Shown piece by piece: positions 35,101 through 46,439 of a DNA stretch of 64,000 bases. Position numbers and translations under genes: made by a program. The first letter of the stretch is position 1. Every line of letters starts with the position of its first letter. Source of the stretch: Isoperla grammatica (taxonomy: Eukaryota > Arthropoda > Insecta > Plecoptera > Perlodidae); the NCBI GenBank assembly GCA_945910005.1, contig OX246743.1:5714018-5778017 (forward strand), read 5' to 3'. Under the pieces are notes generated by a model. That model saw nothing but the letters and a program-made list of their open reading frames with translations, was not told the origin of the DNA and did not search any database.

Positions 35101-38100
35101 ACGCCGACGGGAAAGCGAAGTGATGTGTGGAAGTCATTTGGATTTGAGCCAAATAAAGAAGGCCAAAAAAACACATTTCAAAATAATAACTTTTTTGTTT
35201 GGGGGGGAGGGGGGGGGGGGGGGTCGATGTCGAAAATAGTTTCGATGTCGAAATAATATCGATTTGATGTCGAAATTTTCGGTTTGATATCGATTACGAA
35301 TTTATAATCAAATCCCAACCCCATTGGCTAGTGGCTCTTTTACTGAAATTTTGAGCCCTGCAGGTTTTTGTCAACCCTGTCTAGCTGGCAGGTACAGTAC
35401 GGTGCAAATACAATCTCGCTCACCTTTCAGTCAGGTAGTCAACGACGCGCTCAAAGTCCTCCCTCGAGTATTCCCTCTTCATGTCCGCTAGGACGGCGTT
35501 ACTGCCCGACTGTACAGGCACGTGCAAGAAGCTGTAGACCCTCGGGTGGGCCAGGATCTCCGACATTGCCTGGGCGACAGAAACATTACTTGCGATAAGT
35601 CCTCACACGAGTATTCCCTCTTCATGTCCGCTAGGACGGCGTTACTGCCCGACTGTACAGGCACGTGCAAGAAGCTGTAGACCCTCGGGTGGGCCAGGAT
35701 CTCCGACATTGCCTGGGCGACAGAAACATTACTTGCGATAAGTCCTCACACGAGTATTCCCTCTTCATGTCCGCTAGGACGGAGTTACTGCCCGACTGTA
35801 CAGGCACGTGCAAGAAGCTGTAGACCCTCGGGTGGGCAAGGATCTCCGACATTGCCTGGGCAAGAGAAACATGCTCTTACATAAAACAGGATATTTTAAG
35901 GAAAATAAATAGTAATAGAACAAGTATTAGCCAGAATGTTACACAAAGAACAAACAGTAACGAATGCAAGTCGACTCGCGTCTGTTCTGTTCCCTGCCGA
36001 GTCACGTGTTGTGGAAGGGTGGGGGAAAGGTCGGCGCGCGCCGTACCTGCTGGCTCCACCAGAATCGACCGCAACAATACTGGAGCGTAAATTTATCCTA
36101 GAAACGGACTACAAAGTTACCCGGACCAGAAAAACGGCTCCGGGTAATATTTGGAGCCGGGTACCCGAGCTACCCAGGAACCCGATGTCATCCCTAATAG
36201 AAACATGTAATTTGTTCTAATTGAAGGGGAGGGGCCCACCTGCAAGTGTTCCAGTATGTACGGCGGGTTGGTCATGCCCACCCTCATCATACAGTCTTCC
36301 GGTACCACCTCGATCAGCCGCCAGAGAAGCTCGGGCAGACTCGTCCCAATGTCTCGGCCATAGGTCCCCGTGTCCTCGCTGGTCAGCCATATCTCGGACA
36401 CGCCCTCCGAGAAGGACTGGACCGCTCGGCCCACGATCTCGTCTGAACACACGCACACGTCGTTAGCCTGCGTTGTATAGTCTTGTTTGTTAGCATCCAG
36501 AGACTTGGTAGATGATTCAGTATTGGATTTTAAACATGACAGTCTGTGCACGGTGAAAATATACTGGAGACGAACAGAATCTGATACCGACACTAAAAAC
36601 AAACACACGTCTAAATGAAATAGCGGTCGGCAACGACGGCAGGGCCTCACCTGGCGGATAGCTGCCCAGTTCCCCGCGGGCGTGTTTTGTCTTGCAGTAA
36701 GTGCACTGGTTCAAACATCCCGTGTTGATGGCGATGATCTCAATCAGCGGGTTCTTCCGAACCTTGGGTAGACACAGACTGGCCCCTCCGATCTTCTTCC
36801 CCTTCACCTTCTTCTGCCCGAGCAGGCGGACCGTGTGGCCTGGAAACAGAGGAAAAAGTTAGAAACTAGGCTGGGCTATGACATATATATGTAAGTTACC
36901 TACCTACTCATTTATCGATATTGCAGCAAAATTTCAATAACAATATCGATATATCGAAAAGTAATACACTATTTTGTCACCTCCCACTTTGTAGAGAACA
37001 ATGAAAAACGAACTATTTTATATGGGTACTATAATGTATTTATTACCATACCTGCCAACTTAAGAATTTGAACATTCATAAAATTCCAAAACAAGCTTTT
37101 ATGGGGTGTACGAACTGCACGGCATGAGGGGGGGTCCGGGGGCTTGCCCCCCCAATTTTTTTAGTATCATGTGGCAATTTGGTGCATTTTGGAGGGTTTT
37201 GGAGACTCTTCTCTCATTCTTTTCACAGTATCTAAAACTTACACTTATGTGCCATTTGAAGAAATCCATTGCAGTGGTGGACTTCCATCTACTTTTCTTC
37301 CATCCACTCTTTCTATAGGAGATTGTTGATATTGCTTGCAAGAATAGTGCCAGTTTATAGTGACAGTCAATTAATATTAGTTGTAGGTCTACGATTGTTC
37401 ACCACATTTTAAATTTTAACCGATTTTTATTTACATTATAGGGCAGAGTCATTCTGACTCACATAGTCCTTATATGCTTTTTAGAGTTTATGTGCAGAAC
37501 AATGTCACTCCCCCCCCCCCCCCTGAGCAATGTTAATGTCACATCTACGAATTTTACAAAATGCATGTTTCCCACCTTTCTGAGATGCTACCATGACCTC
37601 TTGAGTCCGAATGTACAACGTCTTCGGAATCAGAAGAGGTTGTTGGCGGGAGGGTGTGGTGGAGGGTGTGAAGGAGTGGGCGGGTTACATTTTTCAATAT
37701 TAGGTAGCGTTTGTTGGTTTGTAGCATCAATGACGAAACGGGCCACATTTAAATTTAAAAAAAAAATTTCAACATCTAGTTTGAAAAATTTGTAAAATAA
37801 ACACTAGGCAATCGTAAAATCGTAAAGGAAAGCAGTTTTTCGTAAATTTTATTAATAATTCATACAAGTTGGCAGGTATGTATTACTCTTATTTATTGAT
37901 TATAATTTATAATATACATTTTTGTAGAGACAAAAATGATAACTAAGGGCATTGTATTGTAAATTTAATGCAGAAGGTAAAAAACAGAATTTTTTGTTCT
38001 GTTTTTGCACACACAATTTAAACATTGAACATTTTAATTATTTAATTGCAGTTTAATTTTTTACGTTATGTTGATATTCAAATAGAATATCGATATCGAA

Positions 38101-41100
38101 AAAATCGTGTCATATCGATATCGAATCGAAATATCGACATTCATGCCCAGCCTTACTAGAAACATTGTCTGGGCCTTGGATGCCGTTACGTGCACAAGAA
38201 CCAGCTTAGCTGTTGTGGGTGAGACCGTGTACTGCACATTAGTGTTTGTTGCAGACTGTAAGAGAGATACGTTATGATACGTGTTCTTTTCTTTGGCCTT
38301 CCTTCACAGTATACCCTTTTAAGTTTAAGATTAATCGAAATCCCTTTGTTAAATTGAGAACTTTATTATAAAAGTGTTTTAAATGTTCATTAAATGTGGG
38401 CCTAGCTGTAGAATGCTTAGTGCTTGGGTTCTTTAAAGTTCAAATTCATATTTGTGCAATTCTACATAATTGAGGTTTTTTAGAGTCCCTTGAAATTTGT
38501 ATTAAAGGGAGACTACCATAACGTTGCCGCAAAGCAATCTTTCTCCTGCATTCGTCACCGGCAAGGAACACACCCCCTCTCGTAGCCAATCAGCAATCGC
38601 TACTGCGGGAGTGCGGGGGTTTGTCTCGAGCTCCTCGCCTCTGACGAAAGCATCGGAAAGGTAGTCGTACGACAACTTTACCATCCTTGTAGAGCTTACA
38701 CACATCACACCCGGTATCAAGTATGAACTGTATGAGAAACATTCTCATAACTGTGAGGTGAGGAACAATAGTGAATAGTGCACAATCAGGTCCATGACAT
38801 CAACACTATCACTCATTAACATGAGACCCAACAAATAATTACAATGAAAAGGAAAGAAAAAAATAGCCTGAAAAATAAATTATAAAAACTCAAATAATAT
38901 AAATTATACCAAGGCTAATGTAGATGATTAAATTAATGCGGTGTCATGATTTTGAAGTGGAAATACTTTAATTTTAAATTACAGCTTAGTATTTCATTTG
39001 AATGTTTATATGTAGATACGTTACGATTACAACTACTTTGGTTCAAAGGATTTATGCTTAATCTGATAAATGATACCAATAGCCGGCAGCACTTCATCAA
39101 TATTTACACAAAACTATATCACCATACCCTACTCCAATGGCAATCAATAATCATTTTAAATGCATAATTAATCATTCATATCGAATGAATTTTTTTTAGA
39201 ACCACTTACAAGAGATACACACATGGATGAAAATATATCAAAAACTATGTCAAAGTAGAAAATACATCCAAAGAAGCAGTGTGAAGCACGAGGGTAATAT
39301 TGCAACAAGGATTGCTGATGGGAAAGTTCCAATTTATAGTTTCACTTTCAACAGCGCAAGTACCGGTATGTAAATTCTATTTTTCTTCTTCTAAATCTTC
39401 AACTTTCTAACAAATATGTTTCACTTTTAACAGAATAGCATTCTGTGTCCACAATGTACATTAACAAAGATTTAATTATCATCTTGAAGGGTTGCTCTTC
39501 GAAGTCTCACGTTCGTACGAAGGCTCCATTAGTATGTATCTCACATGACTTCCGCTTCCCGGCCACATCAACTGGTGTACACTTGAAATACTATACCTCT
39601 TGACAACAAACGGCGAACCACCGCTCCATCGCTTGACAAACCGTACACACACAAAAGCACTCGTACGAAGTGACGAGACGACCAACTCTCGACGTTTGCG
39701 TGCGACCGATAACGCAGAGCGCCAGATGGGCCGATGCGTTCCTTCTCCTCCCACCAAACCCAGAGTTTCTATTGGAACGCTTCTCGGTGAAGCTTTCGCT
39801 TCGTGACTTACTCCGCTCGATGTCATTTACATCACGACAGGCCAGACCGACGGATGTCGCCGGCTGGTAGATTGATGACCACCCCGAACTCCGTAAGTAA
39901 ACATGCTTGCGGGCTTGTCGTTGGTGTCTGTAGTTCACGGTTTCCAATGGGGCCCGCTATGGTATTTGCCTATTTGCACGACTAGACAACCAATCAAATC
40001 TAGGGGGCATTTTTAAACGGGACAAAACAAAAAAGTGTTATTAATATGAATAATAATAATCGAAACACAAGAAAATGCGCAAGTTTTGACTATGTCCATC
40101 ACCAGCCGATATTCCAATAAAAGAATGAATCGCAAACCAGTTTGTATGGGATGCAAAACAAAACAAAACACTAACAAGGACTACATATATTTTCTCTGTG
40201 GGTAGGCCTATGCCTTGAAATAAAGTGATACCGGCAGGCCGACTGTGTTAGCCAGACGTTGACAGCCAGACCCAACTGGGATAAATAAATAAGTGTTTCA
40301 AATAATCAAAGCAATAAATTTCAAAATACACTGCTACTAAAATACAATAACATATTAGTATTGCTGGTATTTGCATTTCTTTTTTTTCAAGAGATATCAA
40401 ACAAAAAATATGGATTTATATTATTAGTTTACCTTGTTCTAATAACATAACATGAACTCGTGTACACTCGGATTAGACCATCTTTCACACTAGGCCTACA
40501 CAACACAATACTACACAATACAGTAAGTCTACACAATACTACACGACGACAATGGAGCTTATTAACCCACAAGCAGGGTTGGCATTATACGCGTATAAAA
40601 GGTTTTATACATACGTACGTATAAAACTATGTATAATACAGTATAAAACGTACAAAACGTATAAAACTATTTTAGCCTTCAAATTGTGATGTTTCGCGTA
40701 TTGTAGACATATTGAGACTTCGTTAAAGTATTTTAGAGTATGAAAAATAATTGGTTTTATTTCCCACGACTTATTGTGACCGTTCGTGAGTTCTGTTACC
40801 AATTTTCTCAATATATTGTCCCCCGCTAACCCCAAGGGGCTAGGGCTAGTAAAAAAAAAACATAAGATAGGCCTAGGCCTAATATTAATGATAATAGGCC
40901 TATGCTATTACAATCAACTTGTTTTGTTTCCTTTATTTTTAAAAGTGTTTACAAAAAAAATAGGGCCTTACAAGTTGTAAGACAACTTTGTTTCATTGGC
41001 TGATATATAGCCCGAACTTACTTTCATAGCCTTTAAAAGAAGAATAAGGGTAAATGCACAGTCGTTCCTCTTGTGCTCCTCAACTCAGCCTTTCTTCAGA

Positions 41101-44100
41101 CTCGCCCAACCACCAATCACAGAGTAGCATTGCCATGTGGACTGCTCTGTGATTGGTGGCTGGATGAGTATAAAGAAAGGCTGAGTTGAGGAGCACGTGA
41201 GGAACAACTAGGGCCTATGCATTTGACCCTAAGAATAGACTAGTGCCAGCATGCTGACGAGCTACAACTGAGGACTGTCTCGACGTTGCTATGCAACTCT
41301 ACTAATATTATAATATATATAACTATTATAATTTAAGAGTTGGTTGGCTGGTTGGTTAGTAATTGGAAACGTTTAAAAATATTTTTTCCTATTTAAACAA
41401 TTTGTTGAACTAAACATAACACAAAATGTAAAAATATCGCCTTGTAAAGCTTACACTTTAAAAGAAAATATTTGTTGATCATGCGGTGTAGAGTAATTTG
41501 TCATACCTATGTATGACAGCTTATACCTTCCGTTTTGTCAATCTGGCCTCAGTATTATAGAAACAAGACAGCCATATAAAGTGCAAATATAAGTTGGCCT
41601 ACTTGGTAGGCCTCCAAAATACCTATCTAAAATACAAGTGGAGTCTATAAGTATATACTGATTAATGTGTTAGCAACAGGAATAAAATGTAATTTTAATC
41701 AAAGCATGTTGTTATAACTTAATGTAACTACGACTACCTCATTGAAGGAAATATTAACGGCTATATTATGATACTATTTACATAGTGTAACTTAGTATCT
41801 AGAGCCTACAAATACGGAGCATAAATAGGCAATGCTTTATTAATTAGTTACATATTAAACATGTGCCCCCGGGCCTTCCTGAGTTTTATACGTTTTATAC
41901 ACGTATAAAACTGCCTGTTTTATACGTGTATATTATACAGTAGGCCTATAATACGTACGTATTATACTGGTTTCATACGAAACGTATTATACGCTGCCAA
42001 CCCTGCCCACAAGCAAATATACATAATGAGATGAGATACATTAGATCCAGAAATATTATTACAGTATTCAGAAATAAATAAACAACCAAAAGGCAGTGCG
42101 GTAGGCCTATGTATAATGTATACCCAAAAGATAGAAACACAATCAAATAAAAAATTTGTTTGCATTATTAATTATTAAGCTTGACTGCCATAAATTTAGA
42201 TCTAGGCCTAAATGCTGTTGGGATTTGGGGTAACACATTTTTTTCTCTAGTAATAATTTCGAATTAAATAATTTTATAAAGAAATTTAAAGCGACGGATA
42301 TCACGTTTAGCGCAGAGCACGCACGGTACTCACCCTTGAGCGTTTCCTCCACCACCTCCACCACCCTGTCGATCTGCTGCACCCCGACGACACTCAGCCC
42401 GTGGAGGAAGCCGGACTTTGGAGCCCCCTGGGGGACGCAGCCCGCGACCACCACCGCCTTCCCGAGTCTGTGCGCCATCTCGATCTCGTTGCGGAAGTGA
42501 TCCTCGGCGGGATTCTTCACTGTGCAACTGTTCAGCAGCCACAGGTCGGCATCGGTCTTCTCGTCTACGGAATGTATACGTACACACTAAGTCATTGTTC
42601 TACTACCAGAGCGGGTAAAGCCGGCAAACATTTCTAGATTATTAATACTTCTTGGCTGTCGGGTGTCGCCGCGTCTGTCGTTAATTAAAACCTGACGTTT
42701 CGGACTAATTGCATAGTCCATCTTCAGAGTGAAGAGACAGTCACTGAGAGAACCTACTCGATCCAGCTCTACCCAGCGACTGTGCCTCACACCACAGTGA
42801 CTGTCTCTTCACTCTGAAGATGGACTACGTAATTAGTCCGAAACGTCAGGTTTTAATTAACGACAGACGCGGCGACACCCGACAGCCAAGAAGTATTAAT
42901 ATTGACTCGGGCCGCGAAAGCCTACAACAAGTTTCATTTCTACATTGCCACCCTACATAATAATTTTTTAAATGTCATTTCACCGGTATAGTAGATATAG
43001 ATTCTGCAATCTGCATCTGGGCCTATATATAGATGAAATTTTAGAGTTGCAATATTTTCTAAGGCCTCCATCCAAATGAAACTGTGGTAGGCTGTAGGCT
43101 TGTAAAAATAACCCATGGCTTTATATAAATTAAATTAACGTTACTACTTTGTACTAATACAGTACAACCTTGATATAACGTCGTCGCTGAAGGGACTATT
43201 GATTTTTGACGTGATATCAAGCAGGACGTTGTATCAAATTAACTTTTAAAAAAACTGATTTATGGCTTAGTTTTGAGTAAATGTACTCTTTGGGGCAACA
43301 TCAATAATGAAGGGACTGAAATAGTGAGAGATTAGATTTGTTGCGAGGAATGACCTGCAGTATTCTAGTAGTCTTAGTAACTCTCTCTTCTGCGGCTGGG
43401 CCTTATAGCCCGGTGGCAGAGGCAACTCTCCCCCCAAGATTTAATAGTAACATCAAAGAAAATATAACACAAAATGAAATTACACATAATGGAGAGGGGG
43501 GTAGATAGATGTTTGTATGGCTCACTATCTTAGGTATAGGCCTACACACTTTTAATTTGGCCAGCGCTATTGTACAGTCTGCTGTCACCGCTCTTATCAA
43601 GTAGGAGATAACATGACCATCCAGTGCTTTTAAGATTATGCCTATCTCACGAGTGATAAACTGGTTTATTTCCATTTTGGGTCTTTGTCGAGACAATGTA
43701 TTAGACACAGATAAAGGGCAACAAAGCCCTGGCCGGCAGGCTGGCTGTGAGTCACCCGCCCCGGGCCCGCTACCTGAGTCGGGTTTCGCCGCGCGTAGGG
43801 TTGGTGAGGGGGGGAGGGTGGGAAGTGGAGTAAACTGGCAGTTAAATTTCATTGTAAAAACAAGAGTTTTATCTGAAACGACGTTATATCACTTGTTTTA
43901 CTAATGTAGGGACGTTAATTTAGCGACGTGCTATCGCATTCCACGTTACATCAGGCGACGTATTATAGTAATGCACGTAAGAGAAGACGTACTGGTCAGT
44001 GTGTACCCGTACGCAGCCAGCTGTCCGGCCATGTACTCGCTGTCAGAGTTGTTGTGTGTGCATCCCCACGTCCTCAGGTAGACGGCCTGCGTGCCGGGAA

Positions 44101-44287
44101 TAACGCTCGCCGGCGGCACGTAGCCCGTCGCCCCCTCATCGCCCTCCTCGGCCACGCCCGCGTTACGTCGCCTCTTGGCGCGCACGGTCACCGAGGACCT
44201 GTTGCTGTAGCGCTCCTTGGGCGTGATGTCCTGCGCCGATATCAGGTCCTCGATGTCCTCGATTATCTCGCTGCACGGTGCGGGCAT
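32145..44287 (-). CDS. CDKAL1: Threonylcarbamoyladenosine tRNA methylthiotransferase CDKAL1
   Basis: Seven coding exons (44287-43993, 42564-42334, 36839-36651, 36442-36240, 35569-35424, 33335-33008, 32393-32145), all with GT-AG borders, sum to 1641 nt = 546 residues plus stop with phases fitting at every junction. The enzyme is a radical-SAM protein that converts t6A37 to ms2t6A37 in tRNA-Lys(UUU). Seen: N-terminal MTTase domain ([35 protein letters not shown]); radical-SAM cluster C217-x3-C221-x2-C224 in [52 protein letters not shown] region around VLVTET...YYVGHN; and a hydrophobic C-terminal anchor in the last ~20 residues (ER tail anchor, as in other animal CDKAL1). Slightly shorter than the human 579. 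An acceptor-like TGCGTAG just upstream of the ATG suggests a 5'-untranslated exon. Introns are full of hAT and other elements. Exons 5 and 7 have partial duplications nearby (listed separately). Confidence 0.95.
32463..32503 (-). repeat. Duplicated acceptor and start of CDKAL1 exon 7
   Basis: A 41-bp near-exact copy of 32356-32396 lies 107 bp upstream in the sense of transcription, in intron 6. It keeps the acceptor (CTTCCAG|GTGTTGG) and the first 14 or so codons. Use of this acceptor (exon start 32500) would add [14 protein letters not shown], then a few novel residues, and stop at 32426-32428, losing the C-terminal membrane anchor. Confidence 0.85.
34405..35360. mobile_element. Outer hAT-like element in CDKAL1 intron 5, split by an inner hAT
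   Basis: Ends CAGGGCTCAAAATTACGG at the left and, inverted, CAGGGCTCAAAATTTC at the right. Flanks ACAGATTT and CAGGTTTT are a weak 8-bp match. Without the inner insertion it would be only about 320 bp. Confidence 0.65.
34699..35323. mobile_element. Inner hAT MITE (625 bp)
   Basis: TIRs TAGGGTTGGGAGTTG and, inverted, TGGGGTTGGGATTTG. Perfect 8-bp duplication TTGGCTAG at 34691-34698 and 35324-35331. Many GACATCGAT/ATCGATGTC words near the ends; a G homopolymer at about 35202-35223. No transposase. Confidence 0.9.
35466..35860 (-). repeat. 143-bp tandem repeat copying part of CDKAL1 exon 5 (about 2.8 units)
   Basis: GAGTATTCCCTCTTCATG recurs at 35466, 35609 and 35752, an exact 143-bp period. 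Each unit carries the exon 5 acceptor plus its first ~100 coding bases and ~40 bases of adjoining sequence. The true exon is 35569-35424. The extra copies begin at 35712 and 35855 with intact acceptors (CCCAG|GCAATG) and could use a GTAATG donor (exon ends 35590 and 35733), giving 123-nt, in-frame 41-codon cassettes. The outermost copy differs by at least two bases (GSNS instead of GSNA). Confidence 0.9.
35879..36196. mobile_element. 5'-truncated hAT relic
   Basis: Homologous to 29890-30190 and ending in the hAT terminus GATGTCATCCCTA. The left TIR is missing. The right flank ATAGAAAC and the left AGAGAAAC differ by one base, so a decayed target duplication is possible. Lies in CDKAL1 intron 4, between exon 4 and the tandem exon copies. 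Confidence 0.75.
36867..38155. mobile_element. hAT element in CDKAL1 intron 3, with a nested element
   Basis: TIRs TAGGCTGGGCTATGA and, inverted, TAAGGCTGGGCATGA. Flanks TTAGAAAC (36859-36866) and CTAGAAAC (38156-38163) match in 7 of 8 bases. Subterminal ATCGATAT repeats at both ends. No transposase. Another terminus of this kind, TAAGGCTGGGCGTCGACATC, occurs at 63719. Confidence 0.8.
37049..37879. mobile_element. Nested MITE with ACCTGCCAACTT ends
   Basis: CATACCTGCCAACTT at the left and its inverted copy AAGTTGGCAGGTATG at the right, about 830 bp, lying inside the hAT element above. Contains GGGGTCCGGGGGCTTGCCC and a C homopolymer at about 37508. The superfamily is not determinable. Confidence 0.7.
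38540..38700. repeat. Dispersed repeat related to 626-736
   Basis: Inverted relative of the repeat at the left edge of the window (shared GGTAGTC, GCTTTCGTCA, GTAGCCAATCAGC blocks). A weaker third relative is near 54062. Lies in CDKAL1 intron 2. The remainder of 38156-40573 shows no gene. Confidence 0.55.
40574..42005. mobile_element. hAT element (1432 bp) in CDKAL1 intron 2
   Basis: TIR CAGGGTTGGCA at both ends and the perfect 8-bp duplication CCCACAAG (40566-40573 and 42006-42013). Subterminal regions are packed with ACGTATAAAAC/GTTTTATACGT repeats on both sides. No intact transposase. Contains a nested hairpin at 41045-41226. Confidence 0.9.
41045..41226. repeat. Nested hairpin MITE
   Basis: Arms AAGGGTAAATGCACAG...CTCAACTCAGCC and inverted GGCTGAGTTGAGGAGCAC...TGCATTTGACCCT. 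The internal CCACCAATCACAGAG is also inverted. About 180 bp, non-coding, inside the 40574-42005 element. Confidence 0.8.
42640..42925. mobile_element. Penelope-like terminal palindrome with hammerhead-like core, copy 2
   Basis: Inverted arms of about 125 bp around 42770. The right arm holds CTGAAGA (42814-42820), the stem GGACT...AGTCC and GAAACGTC (from 42840); the left arm carries the inverse (TTTC 42698, TCTTCAG 42721). The right tail GGGCCGCGAAAGCCTAC and the arm words GACGCGGC, ACCCG and TAGAGCTGGA are shared with copy 1, so the two belong to one family. Stem II differs from copy 1 on both strands in a pairing-preserving way. In CDKAL1 intron 1, next to exon 2. Confidence 0.7.
43160..43904. 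mobile_element. Pogo/Tigger-like MITE 2
   Basis: Left end TA|CAGTACAACCTTGATA. The sequence is the inverse-orientation homologue of 59294-59795 (shared GTGAGTCACCCGCCCCGGGC core and GGGGCAACATCAATAA). The right end is degenerate. In CDKAL1 intron 1. Confidence 0.75.
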
Positions 44288-44788
44288 CGCGTCTACGCAC
44301 GGGAGAACATGACATCACAGTCCTGCACAGCAAGTTGCATTTTAAATTTTTAAAATTTAAAAAAAAAATGTAAAGCGTTGTCAAAGGGGGAGAGGATAAT
44401 GAAGACCCTTTGGATCTCCGTTTTAGCGGAAAAGAAAAAAGCTTACCACCGATTCACGAGGGTCGTTAGCAAGTCGAGACGAAAAAACACATAGGCCTAA
44501 ACATGTGCTACAGTTATCTCTGTATCTACAGTATCTCTGTAGGCCTATCTAAAAAAGCTACAAATACATTTTTTTTCCCTATGCAGAGAGCGCAACTTCC
44601 TCAGCCATTCAACAAACAAAAAGAAAGAAAAAGAAAGTGCCACGTGCAGTTGTTGTCATTCAGGTACTGTAGGCCTACATACTTATTTGGGGACAATGCT
44701 CTTTCAAAGTAATATGTAACTTTTATTTTGATGTCGGCCCCGCATCTAAGCTCCTTTATCTAAGTGGAATCTGTGCCTCTATATTTAG

Positions 44789-45193
44789 TAGGGATGCACA
44801 TCGATAAAATAAAAACTATCGATAATCGAAAGATGACTGCATTATCGATCGATAATATCGAACGATAATAAATTTACAAAATTGAAGCAATCTTTTACAG
44901 TTTCAGTGATATGTCACCTAATCGAGCACATAACGATATGGCAACATTACTTGGACATATCTGAAGTGACACTGCTGAGAGTATAATCACATTTTACGAG
45001 GCCCGAGGCCTAGTATTTTGGCGGTATCTTTGAGTATTTCAATACTAGAAAGGTCCGAGAAGAAGGAAATAATGCTTTACGAACCCGCTTTTTTAGAAAT
45101 CAGACCATTCGATAATATTTGTATTATCGATTATCGAAATTTTATTGCATATCGAATATCGAACGATAATATCGATTATCGTGTGCATCCCTA
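44789..45193. mobile_element. hAT MITE, same family as 12147-12546
   Basis: TIR TAGGGATGCACA at both ends with the 8-bp duplication ATATTTAG (44781-44788 and 45194-45201). Internal ATCGATAAT words and the segment CAGTGATATGTCACCTAATC are shared with MITE B at 12147 in inverse orientation. Confidence 0.9.
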
Positions 45194-45344
45194 ATATTTA
45201 GGTAGACCTTTAGGACTTTTTTGAGGTGTTGTATTGTGAAAATAATGAGATACTACTGATTCCTAAGACTTGAACTCGGTCTAGCGATACGTCTGGACAG
45301 AACTCTTGCTTTATACAGAACCTTGTCTCCTAGCCTAAGCCTCG

Positions 45345-46330
45345 GGCTTGGATTAGATTAGATTAAACACTTCAAGGCCGCAAGTGGGCCATAACTGCCC
45401 GGTGGCAACCTGTCTAAACCTCCCCCCACCCTCCCTCGTCACTTCCTATCCATCATTCTACTTCTAAATTCCCTTACGGATTCGCACTAAACAACCTCCT
45501 CGGGTAACTAATTCCATTCCCTGACCGTTCTCTCAACAAATCCAAACCTACCCAGATCACATAACTGTCGCTGAAACTTCCATTTATGATCGCCCCCTCC
45601 CTCTGTATAGGCCTACTCCTTTTTGCAAACTGTTAAGGGTTTCCCTCACCCTCTTTTCCCCCTAGCTGCTTTGTGTAGATTACACATCCTATCACTCCAC
45701 TGCCTCTCCTCTAAAGACTCCCAAAATAGTATGAGGGATATGAAGTGATGAGGGAGGGTGGGGGGGCAGTTATGGCCCATTTGCAGCCTTGAAGTGTTTA
45801 ATATAATCCAATCTAAACCCAGCTCCCCCAGCATTGCTGTAACGCCATCACAAACCCTGATCGCATTCCCTAACTTATCTTCCTCACACCTCTATCGCCT
45901 AACATGTCCCGTAACCTTCCTTGCCGCCCTACGCTGCACCTTCTCTAGCTCCAAGACCTCCTCTTCCTATATGGATACCACACCGCCCCCCAATATTCCA
46001 AAATAGGCCGAACCACCGTCTTGTAAGCCCTATCCTTTACCTCCCTCCTAGGACCTAAGCCTAGTTCCCTTCAGATTTCTCATAACAAACCCTAGGCCTA
46101 GGGCTCTATCCCTTCCTTACACTCTCTTGCACCTGGTCCCCCCATCCCAAATCTTTGGCCAATACAATCCCCAAATACTTATACTTCTCTACCTTCTCTA
46201 GAACTAACCCCTCAAGAAATACTCCCTCCCATCCCCTTTTAATTTACGTGTGAACCCAACCACTTAACATTTCCCCGCATTCAAGCCCATCCTATTATCG
46301 GTAAACCACTCCTCTATCCTCCTCCAATCA
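45345..46330 (-). pseudogene. Jockey/CR1-type LINE 3' end, minus strand
   Basis: Read on the minus strand, about 46031-45972 encodes AYKTVVRPILEYWGAVWYPY, then QRRAARKVTGHVRR-like and W-ESLEERQWSDRMCNLHKA segments: the C terminus of a non-LTR reverse transcriptase. The tail ends in (TAATC)-type repeats at about 45350-45366, and then the 3' flank. Stops and frameshifts are present and the 5' end is missing. At 45735-45815 an extra copy of the element's own 3' tail sits in the opposite orientation within the coding frame. Confidence 0.8.
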
Positions 46331-46439
46331 TCCTGCAACAACTTAGCATCCTGCACCCCCCCCCTTAATCAGACGCAATCACCAGCAAACAACTTCAATC
46401 TTGACTCTATTCCCCTACCTAGGCCTATATCATTAGTAA

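Noticed and set aside
35488..35852. Two separate 73-codon genes resembling CDKAL1
   Set aside because: They are the tandem partial copies of CDKAL1 exon 5, not independent genes; past the copied part their frames read intron sequence.
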